Positions 48,901 to 60,024 of a stretch of 64,000 nt of DNA are shown piece after piece. The notes beneath the pieces are model-generated. The model saw only the letters and a list, made by a program, of their open reading frames with translations, had not been told where the DNA came from and made no database searches. Source of the stretch: Onchocerca volvulus (Eukaryota > Nematoda > Chromadorea > Rhabditida > Onchocercidae); contig HG738138.1 of assembly GCA_000499405.2 (NCBI GenBank), positions 11,034,888-11,098,887 of the forward strand. The letters run 5' to 3'. A program made the translations under genes and the position numbers. Each line of letters starts with the position of its first letter. The stretch's first letter is position 1.

Positions 48901-51541
48901 CATAAATTGATTTCTTTGGCAAAGTTAATATTTTAGCAGTTATGAAATTGTCCACACAAATGAATATGGTAGCTTAGTTTGTTCATCATAAGTCATAGAT
49001 TATTTTGCTATATGAGGATGCCATTTGATCCTTTTCTTCATGATCTGATCATAATTCCGCTTAATCAAATTTGTATACTTCTATAATCTTCTTCAAGCTT
49101 GTGTATAATTTAAGTTTAGTTTGTCTGTACCTGATATTTCGATAAGTTACTACCTCAGATTCTGAGAAATTAAAGTGAGGATAATTTTTTCCTTGTTAAT
49201 TATTAATTTTAACTGCATTTCCCAATTTAAGACTCGATGTTTTTTGTTGAATTAGGATTGTTAAATGAATATGAGAAATGATTCCTTTCGTAGAAGTATC
49301 TGATTATTTGAATTTTGCAAATGAAAAAATGAATAATGTCAACACATATTATAGATTTGTAGAAGAAATATTTCGGTTTAAAAAAGAATATCTGATCCGT
49401 ATTCTTTTGAGAGAATCAACAAAAAGATATTGCTAAAGCATAGCGAATAACCTAATTCAAAAATCTAGAGAAGATAATGAACAAACTTCTGACATTTGGA
49501 TCAGCTGATATTGATTGTCTTGAACCATTCTAATAACCTAAACAGTAGGTAGAATTTACAAATTTGAAAGGATTCATTATGAATTTCTTACTCGAAAACC
49601 GATGCATTACCACTATTGGCATTGCAAAAACACTATCAGCAGATGGTGCAATCCATTTGGAAAAAAAAAAAAAAATCCATTCTGAAATTATTTCCTGTTT
49701 GTTGAAAATTAGAATTCAGATGCACAAAAGACGAATTTGCAGGAAGTCTATTCAAGGAGAATCTCTCCATATCTGTTTAAGTATACTCATTTTTTATTTG
49801 CGATAATTACGTCAAGTGGTTATGCCACAATGTTTTCCAATCTTTTTTGGCAGATGAAAAAAAGAATTAAAAGGGCAAAAACACATCTTTTTTTTTTTAT
49901 AATAATATTAATTTGAAAAATAGGAATTACTTTGGATATTGCCATTTTCGTTTCATAATTGTTTTTTACTTATCATGCATACAACTGTAAAAACATTAGT
50001 AAATTTATGTTTTTTTTTTATTTTTTTGGAAATAAATATTTCTCAAATTAGATCTACTAAGAATAAATTTTATTGAATATGTTTGCTTGATTTCTTAAAT
50101 AATGCTTAGGGAAAATTAATTAGAATTTGAAAATCCGAAATTGTTACAACTGTATCAGTTAATATCATATAACAAATGGCATCAATTTTCAACTAACATT
50201 TGCAATTCTAATAATTCAATGTAGCAATCAATTAAGTTTTTCGCATAATCGTACTGCAAAAGGAAAGGCAACATTAAATGAAATTTGAAAATTTGTAAAA
50301 ATTGACAGTTTGACTTTAAATCACTGATTAACCAAATTTGGAGACAAAAATGCATTCAATATATAAGGCAAAATGATAAGAATAAAATACTATATAAAGA
50401 TTTCGAAACTTTCGAATATTATGATATATACGAATTTATCTTTCAAAGAAATATACTTTGATATTTTTGAGTTAAAAAAAGTTTATAATCGTTACAGTAA
50501 TCAGGATCATAGCTTTCGCATTATAGTATCAATATTCTGATATATATATATATATGTTTATATGTACATATATTATATTTATACATATTATTATATTCTA
50601 AATAATATTCTTGCTAATTTTGCTACTCTCATTAAAGAATGATCTCTTAATTTCTGAGCAAGTTTTCAAATATATAGGAAAAGCAAGCAAACAAATTTTA
50701 TCATTCCCGTGATTTTTCTGATAAAATATGGTATTGAAATAAATGGGGGAAAAATGCTGAATTTGTTTGAATTTTTTTTAAATGAGTACTACTTTACATG
50801 AGTACATGAGTAATACTTTACATCCATAAATACTTCAGTTTCATTTCTCTATTTTTTGATAAATTTTGATTTTACTCTTGAAGCAAAAAACTTCAATATT
50901 TATGCATCGAAAATTTCCTCAATAATCATCGTTTGAGGAATACTGATATCTGAAAAAAAAGAAAAAAAAAAAAAGCAATAATGTTGATGTCCGATATATT
51001 CTTGATTGCCTGATTTTGTAACAGGACTTATTCGTAACTTACATAATCAAGAGTCACAAGACAAATATGTCAGAAATTTTAAAATTTAATGAATAATCTA
51101 AAAATTAAAAATTTACAGAAAAATATGAAATTGAAGATTGCAATATCAATACCGTAAGCGAAAAATTACCTATAGGTTCCAGTGTTTGCATCCAATTAGG
51201 TTCATTCATATATTTTACAATAATATGTCTTATTCAGATTTTAGTAACATATAAATTACTTGAATAAAATTTAGAGAAGTCTTTTTTTTTCACTTTAAAA
51301 TTCATTTTGTTATTTTAATTAATTCATGCGATAAATATTTATTTCTCTTATTTAACTTTTAAAATAAAATCAAGCGATCTTTTATTTGAGGGAAGGAAAA
51401 TGAGAATATATATTAGCATAATTATGTTATAATTATTTTTTCTATTTTCAGCATTCCGCTTCAAATTCCATCAATGGTTCATATCCACAATCGTCACAAC
51501 AATCAGCGATGCTTACTGTTGATAATGAGCCAACATGTTGA
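42992..51541 (+). CDS. large Q/S/T/N-rich protein, unknown
   Basis: A single 2355-base exon (42992-45346, ending GATCAG|gttaat) joins in phase 0, across a 6.1-kb intron, to 51452-51541 (TTTTCAG acceptor), giving 814 residues. Most of the protein is low complexity and probably disordered: eight Gln at residues 4-11, a Gln/His patch near 573, a Thr run near 610-622, and many Ser/Asn. Less biased segments are SDWFYSSVMLTNRLDIGERA at the N-terminus, AEIVHLLCRNLCDIERIIAQ about two-thirds through, and FDHLPFNYIDYFTLQQCSLL near the end. Basic clusters KKRNRR (about 167-172) and PIKKRL (about 398-403) could be nuclear signals. There is no signal peptide or membrane span. An in-frame TGA 60 bases upstream supports the start. 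I do not recognise the family; a nuclear regulatory role is only a guess. The intron may hold alternative last exons. Confidence 0.78.
45347..46965. other. start of the large intron, non-coding
   Basis: AT-rich intron sequence with a poly(A) run at 46169-46190. A 17-codon ATG frame near 45649 (MGLIGQQHILKTFCANFQ) is too short to call. Confidence 0.45.
46966..47055 (+). CDS. candidate alternative last exon of the 814-aa gene
   Basis: After a pyrimidine-rich acceptor (TCTCTCTTTCAAG), 29 codons run to a TAA: QSNNNYMSTRKHHEV, then CRPRPKNLIKNLIQ. Entry is phase 0, which matches the donor of the 2.4-kb exon at 45346. The length (29 codons plus stop) equals that of the downstream last exon at 51452. 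It would replace an acidic, Ser/Gln-rich C-terminus with a basic one. No canonical AATAAA follows closely (only AAATAAG near 47126), which weakens the case. Confidence 0.33.
   Translation, partial: QSNNNYMSTRKHHEVCRPRPKNLIKNLIQ
47395..47562 (+). CDS. candidate exon inside the large intron
   Basis: A less AT-rich block flanked by TCATT and TCAA repeat arrays. One plus frame reads ARKFRSPKIALGVHTQC onward to a TGA at 47562. Another, following a CTCATAG acceptor, reads AQVPLTKNSPWSTHSM and then SYSVGDVSSHNSSNLHQI to a stop. Neither frame has a clear partner of matching phase, so I cannot assign it. Confidence 0.22.
   Translation, partial: LIARKFRSPKIALGVHTQCLFSFEQARCRTRLETFLLTIPLIFTKYNSFIAYSSY
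47563..47645 (+). repeat. ATCA/TCTATCCA/TTC short repeat cluster
   Basis: (ATCA)n, then TCTATCCAT-type units, then (TTC)n. A long pyrimidine-rich stretch continues from about 47800 to 48030 and accounts for the Phe/Ser/Leu-rich open frames there. Confidence 0.7.
48162..48220 (+). repeat. GA-rich purine tract
   Basis: AGAGAG and GGAGAG units inside the large intron, just after the pyrimidine-rich tract of 47800-48030. Together they could form a weak hairpin or triplex-prone pair. Confidence 0.7.
50540..50555. repeat. short (AT)n microsatellite
   Basis: Eight AT dinucleotides followed by TATATGTACATATA-like sequence. Confidence 0.7.
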
Positions 51542-51949
51542 TAACAAATATTATTTTATCATACTGGCATTAAGTAATTTGATATAAATGGAAAGCAAGT
51601 GGATCGGGTGAAAAAAAAATGGGTAAAATGATGAAGTTAGAAAGGATGGAATTCCTTGAATAATAACTGAATGATCAGAATACTTAATACATAATTTATT
51701 ATTGTTCATACGTTTATTCACTTTACATAACATTACGCGTTCATTACTATTCTATGTCTTCCAGAAAAAAAAAAGTAAGGTCATTTCCAAGAAAGATGAC
51801 ATTTCATCTTATCAATTTAAAAATAAGCTATGGGCATGAATGCTTCATGTAAATTATCTTATCAGCAAAAAGTTTGCGCGATAATGAAAGCTAACGAATT
51901 TGGTAATTAATTAACAACATTTTCTCGGATCGGTAACTGATTACAAATA

Positions 51950-52700
51950 TTATCCTGTTTAGTAGGAAGAAGTTACTAGGAAACTTAGATCAGGTCGGAT
52001 TACCATGAAAGGGGTAACATAGTACTGCAGGTCACTCTGGAGAAATGACGAAACATTGGTCATCATTTCAGTTCAAAACAATTAAAAAAGTTAACATTTA
52101 CTCATACCCTGACAAGGAATAAATGTGTAGTAGGTTCAGTAATCTTAAAAATTTGCAATAATGAATTGCCAAATGACAATATTATTTGACTTGAAATGAG
52201 GAGCTCCGAAGAATTGAATACATATCTTTGCAATCCTATTTAAAGCAATGATCTGTAGGAAAGAAGATAATGGGTGATATAAATGGTGAACGTCAAATTC
52301 GCCGTATGATATCTTAATCCCGCCGAAAAAGAACTTTCCGACAAGTTAACGGCATATCATATGCCGACTTGATCATGTGAAAAGTGACATTTAGCGGTAA
52401 AAGTCGCAGTTATATAATCAGTATGACTCAGATATTGTCGATTCTTGGCAAGGTAAAAGATAATCAAAGGAAAAACGCAAGAAAGTATCGCAGAGGAAAT
52501 AGTCTCTCAGGAATTAAGTGTTAAAGCAAACTGAAAAATTGATAAGAACAGAAGTCTCACTTTGTCGCTAATAATCTGATATCTAGACGTGTGAAGTGAT
52601 ATTCACGTAAAACAAAACGTTGAATTGACTAAGCTAATAGGTGGAAGAATTGAAAGTTCGAAAATTGAAGATAAATAGGTAAACGAAAATGAATTCTGTT
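51950..52700. other. less AT-rich island, possible decayed mobile element
   Basis: About 750 bases with visibly higher G+C than their flanks and no long open frame, but many short protein-like runs broken by stops (for example MGDINGERQIRRMIS; GHSGEMTKHWSSFQF). A perfect 8-bp inverted repeat with one central base lies at 52350-52366 (CGGCATATCATATGCCG). The pattern fits a decayed transposon or pseudogene, or a non-coding RNA gene; I cannot choose. Confidence 0.35.
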
Positions 52701-54731
52701 TTTCATAACAACCGGAAAGATTATGCTGATAACCTGGTGATTTTCTAGCAATTTATTGCAATGTATTGATGATTTGTTATTTGTTGCATGTCCAAATTCA
52801 TTGTGTTTTGTTATTTCATTTTATATATTATCAGTGTATAAAATAAATTAGCAATATTGCTTTTTCGTTTGGACTTCATATTATTTTTGCAATAAATTAT
52901 TGTAAATTTATTTTTTCTTAATTGTCTTTCTAGGAATTGGTAAAATACAACTTTAGGTAATGGTTTAATAATTAGTATCGAATGTAAAGTTCATTAAATC
53001 TAAGAATATGTATCGAATATTAATTTGCTCATCAATTCATTACTCGCTACACATTTGAATTTTACATACTCAAAAAGCTATTGAGATCGAAAAACTGGAT
53101 TTGTTCATGTAAAATACCAGAAAATAAAAAACTATCATTTTAGGTTGCGAAGTTTAAAAAAAAAAAAAACGAAAATTGAAATGTTATGTGAGTTTTAAGC
53201 AACATTAAAAGACTGTAAAATAATCATGAAAAGTGCTATGAGGAAGAATATAGAAGAATATTCTGTCAAGAATATGAAGATTAAATGAAATTTTGAAATT
53301 CTACAAAAATATTATTTTACCATTAAATTGAATTGTGCAAATATCGAAAAAAGAAAAAAGAAACAATATTGACATGAATATCGTCAAATACTTTTTGGGA
53401 TTAAAACAATGATAAAAATATGACATTTTTCAAAAAATAATCAGTTTGTATAAAATTTTGAGTTTTCAAAAAATTTCAGTGCTTAGCTATGGTTAGCTAT
53501 ATTATTTATGGAGTGAAAAGGAAACAAAAAAAAAAAAAAAAGGAAAGAAAAGGCTTAAAGCAATTCTGTCGGTAAAAGATTGTGACTGATCAATGATAAC
53601 AAATAAGATCATTTAATGAGTTGAAAATTAAATGATCTAATTATTCGTGCATAATTTCTTTTTTTTTTCTTTTCTTCTTTAAAATATTTAAAAGCTTAAG
53701 GAGAACAAAATTAACTGCAAATTTTTTATACTTCTCGTCGATTTTTCATGGAAAAACAATTTTCTACCAATTTTTTTTTCCAAAACTTACCGTAGTGAAT
53801 TTCACTAAAAAAACCAATTTTATAATCGTTCAAAAATCCTTCATGATTGCTTATCTGTTTTTTTTTTTTTCTTAACTGAATTCGTTCTTTTCTTCGCAAT
53901 CTAGAAAATCCTTAAATTTAATCAACAAATAGATGAAACTAAAAAAAAAATTTTTTTTGTTAAAATAAATCAATTCCGATTAAAGCGATAAATTGGAAGC
54001 AAAATTTATTTATTTATTTTTTGCTCCCAATTTTAATAACTGAATACTAATTAAAAAATTTATATTTAAGGATGAATTAATTGAAAATAAGATAATAAAT
54101 TATTTAAATAGGCAATGTATCAATAAAGTTTGAATAAAAAAAGACGAGAAAAATCAAGTTGCAATCGAAGCGATTTTACGCTGTTTTCATTTTTATAGCT
54201 ATCGTAACATTATGCTTTTCACGTAAGAATTTTTCGCAAAAATATACGATTTTTTTTTTTTTTTAAATAATTTGTAGATCGTACCTCTTTATCTTTTTGC
54301 GTTAATTCAATTTTATTTGGAAAAAGGAAAAACCTAACAGTAATTGAATGTATTCATTAAATAATCAGGAATTTGAATTATATTTAATGAAATTAATTAT
54401 TTAAGTTTAAAAAGTTATTATGTTTGTAATAAAAAGAAGGGAAATATTATTTTGAAAAAATGCTTTAATCTCCTTTTTTTTTTTAGAAAATTTCTTCGAG
54501 TATTTTACGAGAAGGAGGAAACAAAGGCAGAATTAATTACACCTACAATTAGATGTAAACCATATTTTAATCATCAAGAAAAAAGTTTTTTTTCTTTTTA
54601 TTATTTAAATGCTGCTTAACATACATGTATATAAAGTAGAGTTAAGAATTAAAAGAAAAAAAAAAAAATTTTAGAAATAAATTTTTTTTTATTTAAAAAA
54701 AAAAATTTTTGTTGCTTCAAACATAATATAC

Positions 54732-54734
<3 letters not shown>

Positions 54735-54782
<48 letters not shown>

Positions 54783-54803
54783 TTATTTATTTATTTATTT
54801 ATA
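54735..54803. repeat. (AT)n followed by (TTTA)n microsatellite
   Basis: About 22 AT units run directly into about six TTTA units. Confidence 0.92.
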
Positions 54804-57634
54804 CTCATACATATATATAGAATAACTCTTTACACACAGGCTGTTACGTCAGCTTGGTTAATACGTATTTTAGAGAAATGTGAAAAACTTAGAATTGAGG
54901 CCATTCATATTCCTTTTTCTCATTTTTTTCTTCTTATATTGCCCTTGAAAATCTTAGTTTTTTTCTATTCCAAAAGCAATCAACTTACTTTCAACTAAGT
55001 GCTATCCAACACTCTAAGTTATCTTAAAAAATTAAAGCCGTAGCGATTTTTCTAGCACTATTCTTCTGCAATCTACATATCCTGAGCACTAGGCTTTTTT
55101 TTTTGAAATTTATTGCAAAGTGCAGCTTGGAAAAGAAAAAAAAAGTTTTTAATCGAAGGTAAATGCCGCAACTATCTTGCAAACGATAAAAATTTTTTTT
55201 TACAGACGATAATCTCTTAATACTTCAATTTTAATTTTGCCTGAAATGACATGAAATATGTTATTTCCCGATTAATTACTTCTGATACAATTTGGCTTCG
55301 CACACTAACTTGATATCATTTTTCATTTTATAGTCTATATGTGAATAATTGTTGTTAAAAACAAATCAGCAATGCATTTTTAACGATTCTTAGAAAATAA
55401 AACAGGGTGAATGATTTCCCTCAATGTTGCCATTTTATCGCACCAAAATTAATCATTTAAATGAACGATAAAATTATGTAAGAAGTTGACTGAAAAATAA
55501 ACTTAATAAGAGATCAACGAAAAAAAGAATGTAATTAGTGATGTTATAATAAAACAGGAGAAATATTTGCAGTTTGATGACTTTATGCTTCTTTTTTTTT
55601 TTTATTAAATGAAAATTTTTGTAGCTTTCCTTAAGATTCATCAATTTCTAACCAACCGACTCATTTTGTTGTTTATGTTATTTTGTAATGTTAATAAATT
55701 ATTTTTCACAACATATCCTTTACTGTCTAGCAATTTCAAATGAATCATTTTGATTATGATAAAAATTAAATAATTTAAAATAAATTAAGGAATTTCTTCC
55801 GCAAAAAAAGCTTTTTGAAGGATTTGATTCGGGTAAAATTCGAAGATCAGTAATGATTGTCACTTTCATGTCCTTCTTACTCTCGCTCTTCCCATTATTG
55901 TTTCATTTGAAATTATAACTGAACTATTCAAATATTTCATAAGACTATAATTTTGCTTTTTCTCAATTGTTTGTTAATTTCCTGACGCTTTGTCTAGTCA
56001 AATTTTCATAGTCGAGAATGAAGAAATAAATTGTTTGAAATCTTTAATTATGGGAAATGAATTACATAAATGAATGATTACATCGATGAGAATGAAATTA
56101 TATAATGAATTCATACATAATATTTATAAAAATGAGAAAAACTGGATTGAATGTGCGAAAAATGAATGAATCAATTTGATTTGAAACTGATAATTAAAAA
56201 TGAAAATTGCAAAAATTTTCGTGTGGACAAGGAGTCTAGAAATTTGAAATTCCGATGGGATTAAGAGCGATTAGAGAGATTTCAACTATCGATTAAAAAG
56301 GAAAATGGGAGAAACATGTTATCGGTTTCCACCAAAGAAAAGAAAAATAAAAAAAAACCTTTTATTAATAAAATCATTTATAATCATATCCTTTTATGAT
56401 TCAGCTTGTAATTCTATTTCTTGAATAATTTCTTTTTAACAATATCATCAAAATATCAGCAGTATTAAGAGACAAACATGAATATGATTAATTTTATAGT
56501 ACAATTTTATTGAAATTTTATGATATTTAAAATAATGTATGTTAGAAATTGAAATGAAATAGTGCTAGTAAATTGAAAAAGAGATAATCATTCGAAATGT
56601 ATAGTTAAAATTAAAATAGCTTGACATTTCTTTACTCCTTACTGGTAAAATTTCAATATTCGAATAAATATTTGATTATTGGTTATTTTATTCCGGGAAT
56701 TCTTTACAATTCAACAATTTAGTTTCATTATTTCCTTATTAAATTTCGATATTTTCTTTAAAAAAAGTACGATACATTTGCCACCTCAAACAAATAGGTA
56801 AGAGGGAATATTTCGGTAAAAAAAAGTTTTTTTTTTCTCCATCTCTCGCTTTATTATGATAATTTGAGAAAAAAAATATCTGGAGCATCTATTTGTGTAA
56901 AAATATAAATATATGCCTCATGTCATCATGCTCATTTTTTTCTTCCCTTCATTCCTCTCGGTAGTAATATTCCCGCTCCCGATATTTGCCGAGAACCAGT
57001 TATTCGATCTTAATCACAAATCATTTGTTGTGAAATTATTTGTACAGTAATTTTTATCTTTTTTATACTTTTTTTTTTGCCGATGTAATTATTACACTTT
57101 TATGTTCGAAAATTATACAAAATTTCATCATCAAAAAGGTTTTATTTTAATGATTATTGTGTTTAATATATAATGTAAATATTGTTGAAACGTAATTAAT
57201 TATAACTCGCCATAGGTGCATAATATTTAGGTATATTTCCAATTTTTAGACATCATTTCGCAAAATATTTTTGGAACACATTTAAAATTCAGATGTATTA
57301 ATACTAATGAATTTAACAACGATTTGTTTTATTACAACCGTAGAATTCAGCATATGGTCAAAATATTCCATAAATGTTGTGAATTAGCTACCAAGTAATC
57401 ACAAAGCTGCAATTGTTTTGCTAATTTTATTATCCGTACATTTCGATGAAAAATGATTCATAACCAGAATATATATTGAAGAGAAAAAAAAAAGAGAAAA
57501 TGAGATGCTAATTAAAAATCAAATTCAAAGTTATTGCCAATCTTTAGAATATAATTTCATAGAATTTTTTGGAATATTCGAAATTTTTACTATTCATTTA
57601 TGCCAATAAAAAATGATTGCAATAATAATAGATT

Positions 57635-57635
<1 letters not shown>

Positions 57636-57699
<64 letters not shown>

Positions 57700-57735
57700 G
57701 AATGATAGTAATAATAAATAATAATAAATAATAGT
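57636..57735 (+). repeat. (AAT)n microsatellite
   Basis: An uninterrupted run of more than 20 AAT units to about 57699, then interrupted units to about 57735. Confidence 0.92.
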
Positions 57736-58656
57736 GATAATGTATCAGCAAAAATAATGGTAATAGCAATAATGAATTTCTCATGCATTCAAATGCAAAA
57801 TAATTAAATAAAGTTCACTTCATTCTATCAATAAAAAAAAAAAAAACGATCATTTTATTTGGTTTTTTTCAACAATAGCTTGTTCGTCATCTCTTTCATC
57901 ATCTTCTTGTATATTTTATCATTCTATTTTTTTATTGTTTTATCAATTTCGATTCGATAGTCGGTATTGAATTTTATTTGCACAGATATACAAGCAATAA
58001 AAAGAATCGACTTTTCTTCAATAAATTTTTTTTTTTTTTTTGCAAAATGATATTTGAAATAATTAATATTTTGCTGTATAATAGTGCATATTACGTGAAT
58101 GCATATAATTAAATTGCCGTAATTAAATTTTTAGCAATACATATTTTGCTCAATAATGAATAGCTTGAATAGCAGAATTTCAAGAATAAATTTATTGAGT
58201 ATTATTTAATTTTTTCAAAAATTCCTCATTTGTTGTCTTTTTCCATCCTTCTTTTCTTCCTTTTTTTCTTCTTTTTTTTTTATTTTGTTTTTAGTATTTT
58301 TTTGTTTTTGAAATTCTGCTTTCATTCCAACTTTTTTTTTTTTTTGTTCTGAAAAAATTCTTGAATTATAACTATTTTTGAGAGCGTCAACAGCAATAAT
58401 TTGGGTCACTGAAAATATTTCATGTAATTATTTGTGAAATTATGAATATATATTCATCCACAAAATTTTAATTTTTGTTTGATTTGAATCATACATAGTC
58501 TTTTTTTATTGAAAAAAAAAAAGCCGATTCATTTCCCTTCTGATTTAATTCCTTATTTCGACCTTCGGATCAATGACGCATTTTGATTCTGCTCCCTGTG
58601 AAATGTTATTATGATTGTTCATATTCGTTTCAACTTTTTTTCTTTTTTTTAAAACA

Positions 58657-58700
58657 GAAAAAGAAGGAGAGAATAAGAGGGAGAGAGAGAAAGAGGGAGA
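58657..58700 (+). repeat. GA-rich tract upstream of a gene
   Basis: AAGGAGAG and GGGAGAGAGAG units end about 65 bases before the ATG at 58765. It could be a promoter-proximal GAGA-type element, but similar tracts occur away from genes. Confidence 0.5.
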
Positions 58701-58764
58701 AATTATATACGAAACAGAAAAGCACCTGTCATTTTGAATCTGAGAAAATCGTTCTCATCACCTT

Positions 58765-59984
58765 ATGGCTACTACCAAGAAAGCACTATTGTGGAATGAT
58801 ACGGAAGGCATCTGGACGCCGCTTATTCCGTCTCAATTGACTGATAATATCAATGATATTCAGCAAAATATTAAATTCCTTCCAGAATCAACATTTGAAA
58901 GATGTACTACCGAAGTTCTTGAAAGTAACGATGATAGTTTATTGGAAGCGATTGCTGCAAACAATGACGTATCCGAAAATGATTACACGTGTGATGATGA
59001 CGTATTTTATCATAATGTTCGACTAAAATCTATGGATGTGAGTAATATTTCTTGTAAAGAATCATCGTTTAATGATCAAGAATTGGTACCGAAAAATACT
59101 ACAGGTGTATTGAAATATGACAAATTTTGTCGCCTAAAATGTGCTTGTTTTGCTATCGGTTAGTTAGTTAGTTGATATTCATATTAATTATTTATTTTTT
59201 TTTTAATACTAACTTAGAATAAAACAATTTGAATTTATGTCAAATTTAAATTCATCTGAATTACAAGCTTTTTTTTCTTCAATTAAATTTAACAATTTCC
59301 AATAGCATTTTTAGATTTTGTTTTTTGCTTCACAACATGATAAATTCATTAGTGATGAAATTAAAAAGTATATTCGTTAAATTGATTATTTTGGTATTTA
59401 TCATTAGTTAAAAGTTACACAATGTTGATTAACGGAACTATATCGATCAGCTCCATATTAAATAAAACCATTTTGATTAACCTCATTTCCCAAATGATAA
59501 CATTTAAAGTGATCAATTCAAAGATAAAATAATCATACTGATCAATTGAAAAGACATCTCGCATGACATTAAAGAGATGGTAAAATTTAGAAATGTTAGC
59601 AACTAAAACTTAGCTAAAATTTGTATGAACATGATATCATCATTACAATCGTTATCCCATCATATTTCAAATATCACCCAAGAAATCGTATTTTAAACTC
59701 TATTCCACTCTTCTCCTTTTCCAAAACTATTTTGGCAATTTTTGTAGCATCCAATTTCAGTCTGCTTAGTAATATTTTATTTTTGATTCTTTAAATATCT
59801 ATGATATCATTGATAAAAGGAACCAATATTTTATCAATATTGCAAGAAAAAAATAACATTTTTATTGCTGATAAATTCTTTTTCTTACACTTTTTTCTTT
59901 TTTTTTCTTGGCAAATGTCAGATAAACATATATGTATATATTTAATATTTTTTTTAATGATATATATATATATATATATATCAT

Positions 59985-60024
<40 letters not shown>

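Larger units (their letters stand above)
51542..58764. other. intergenic stretch with one composition island
   Basis: No gene recognised. The notable item is the less AT-rich island at 51950-52700. The remainder is homopolymer-rich, with AT, TTTA and AAT microsatellites. The open frames at 57590-57784 and 58215-58409 are translated microsatellite or poly-purine DNA. Confidence 0.5.

Noticed and set aside
57590..57784. Poly-Ile minus-strand frame
   Set aside because: Translation of the AAT microsatellite.
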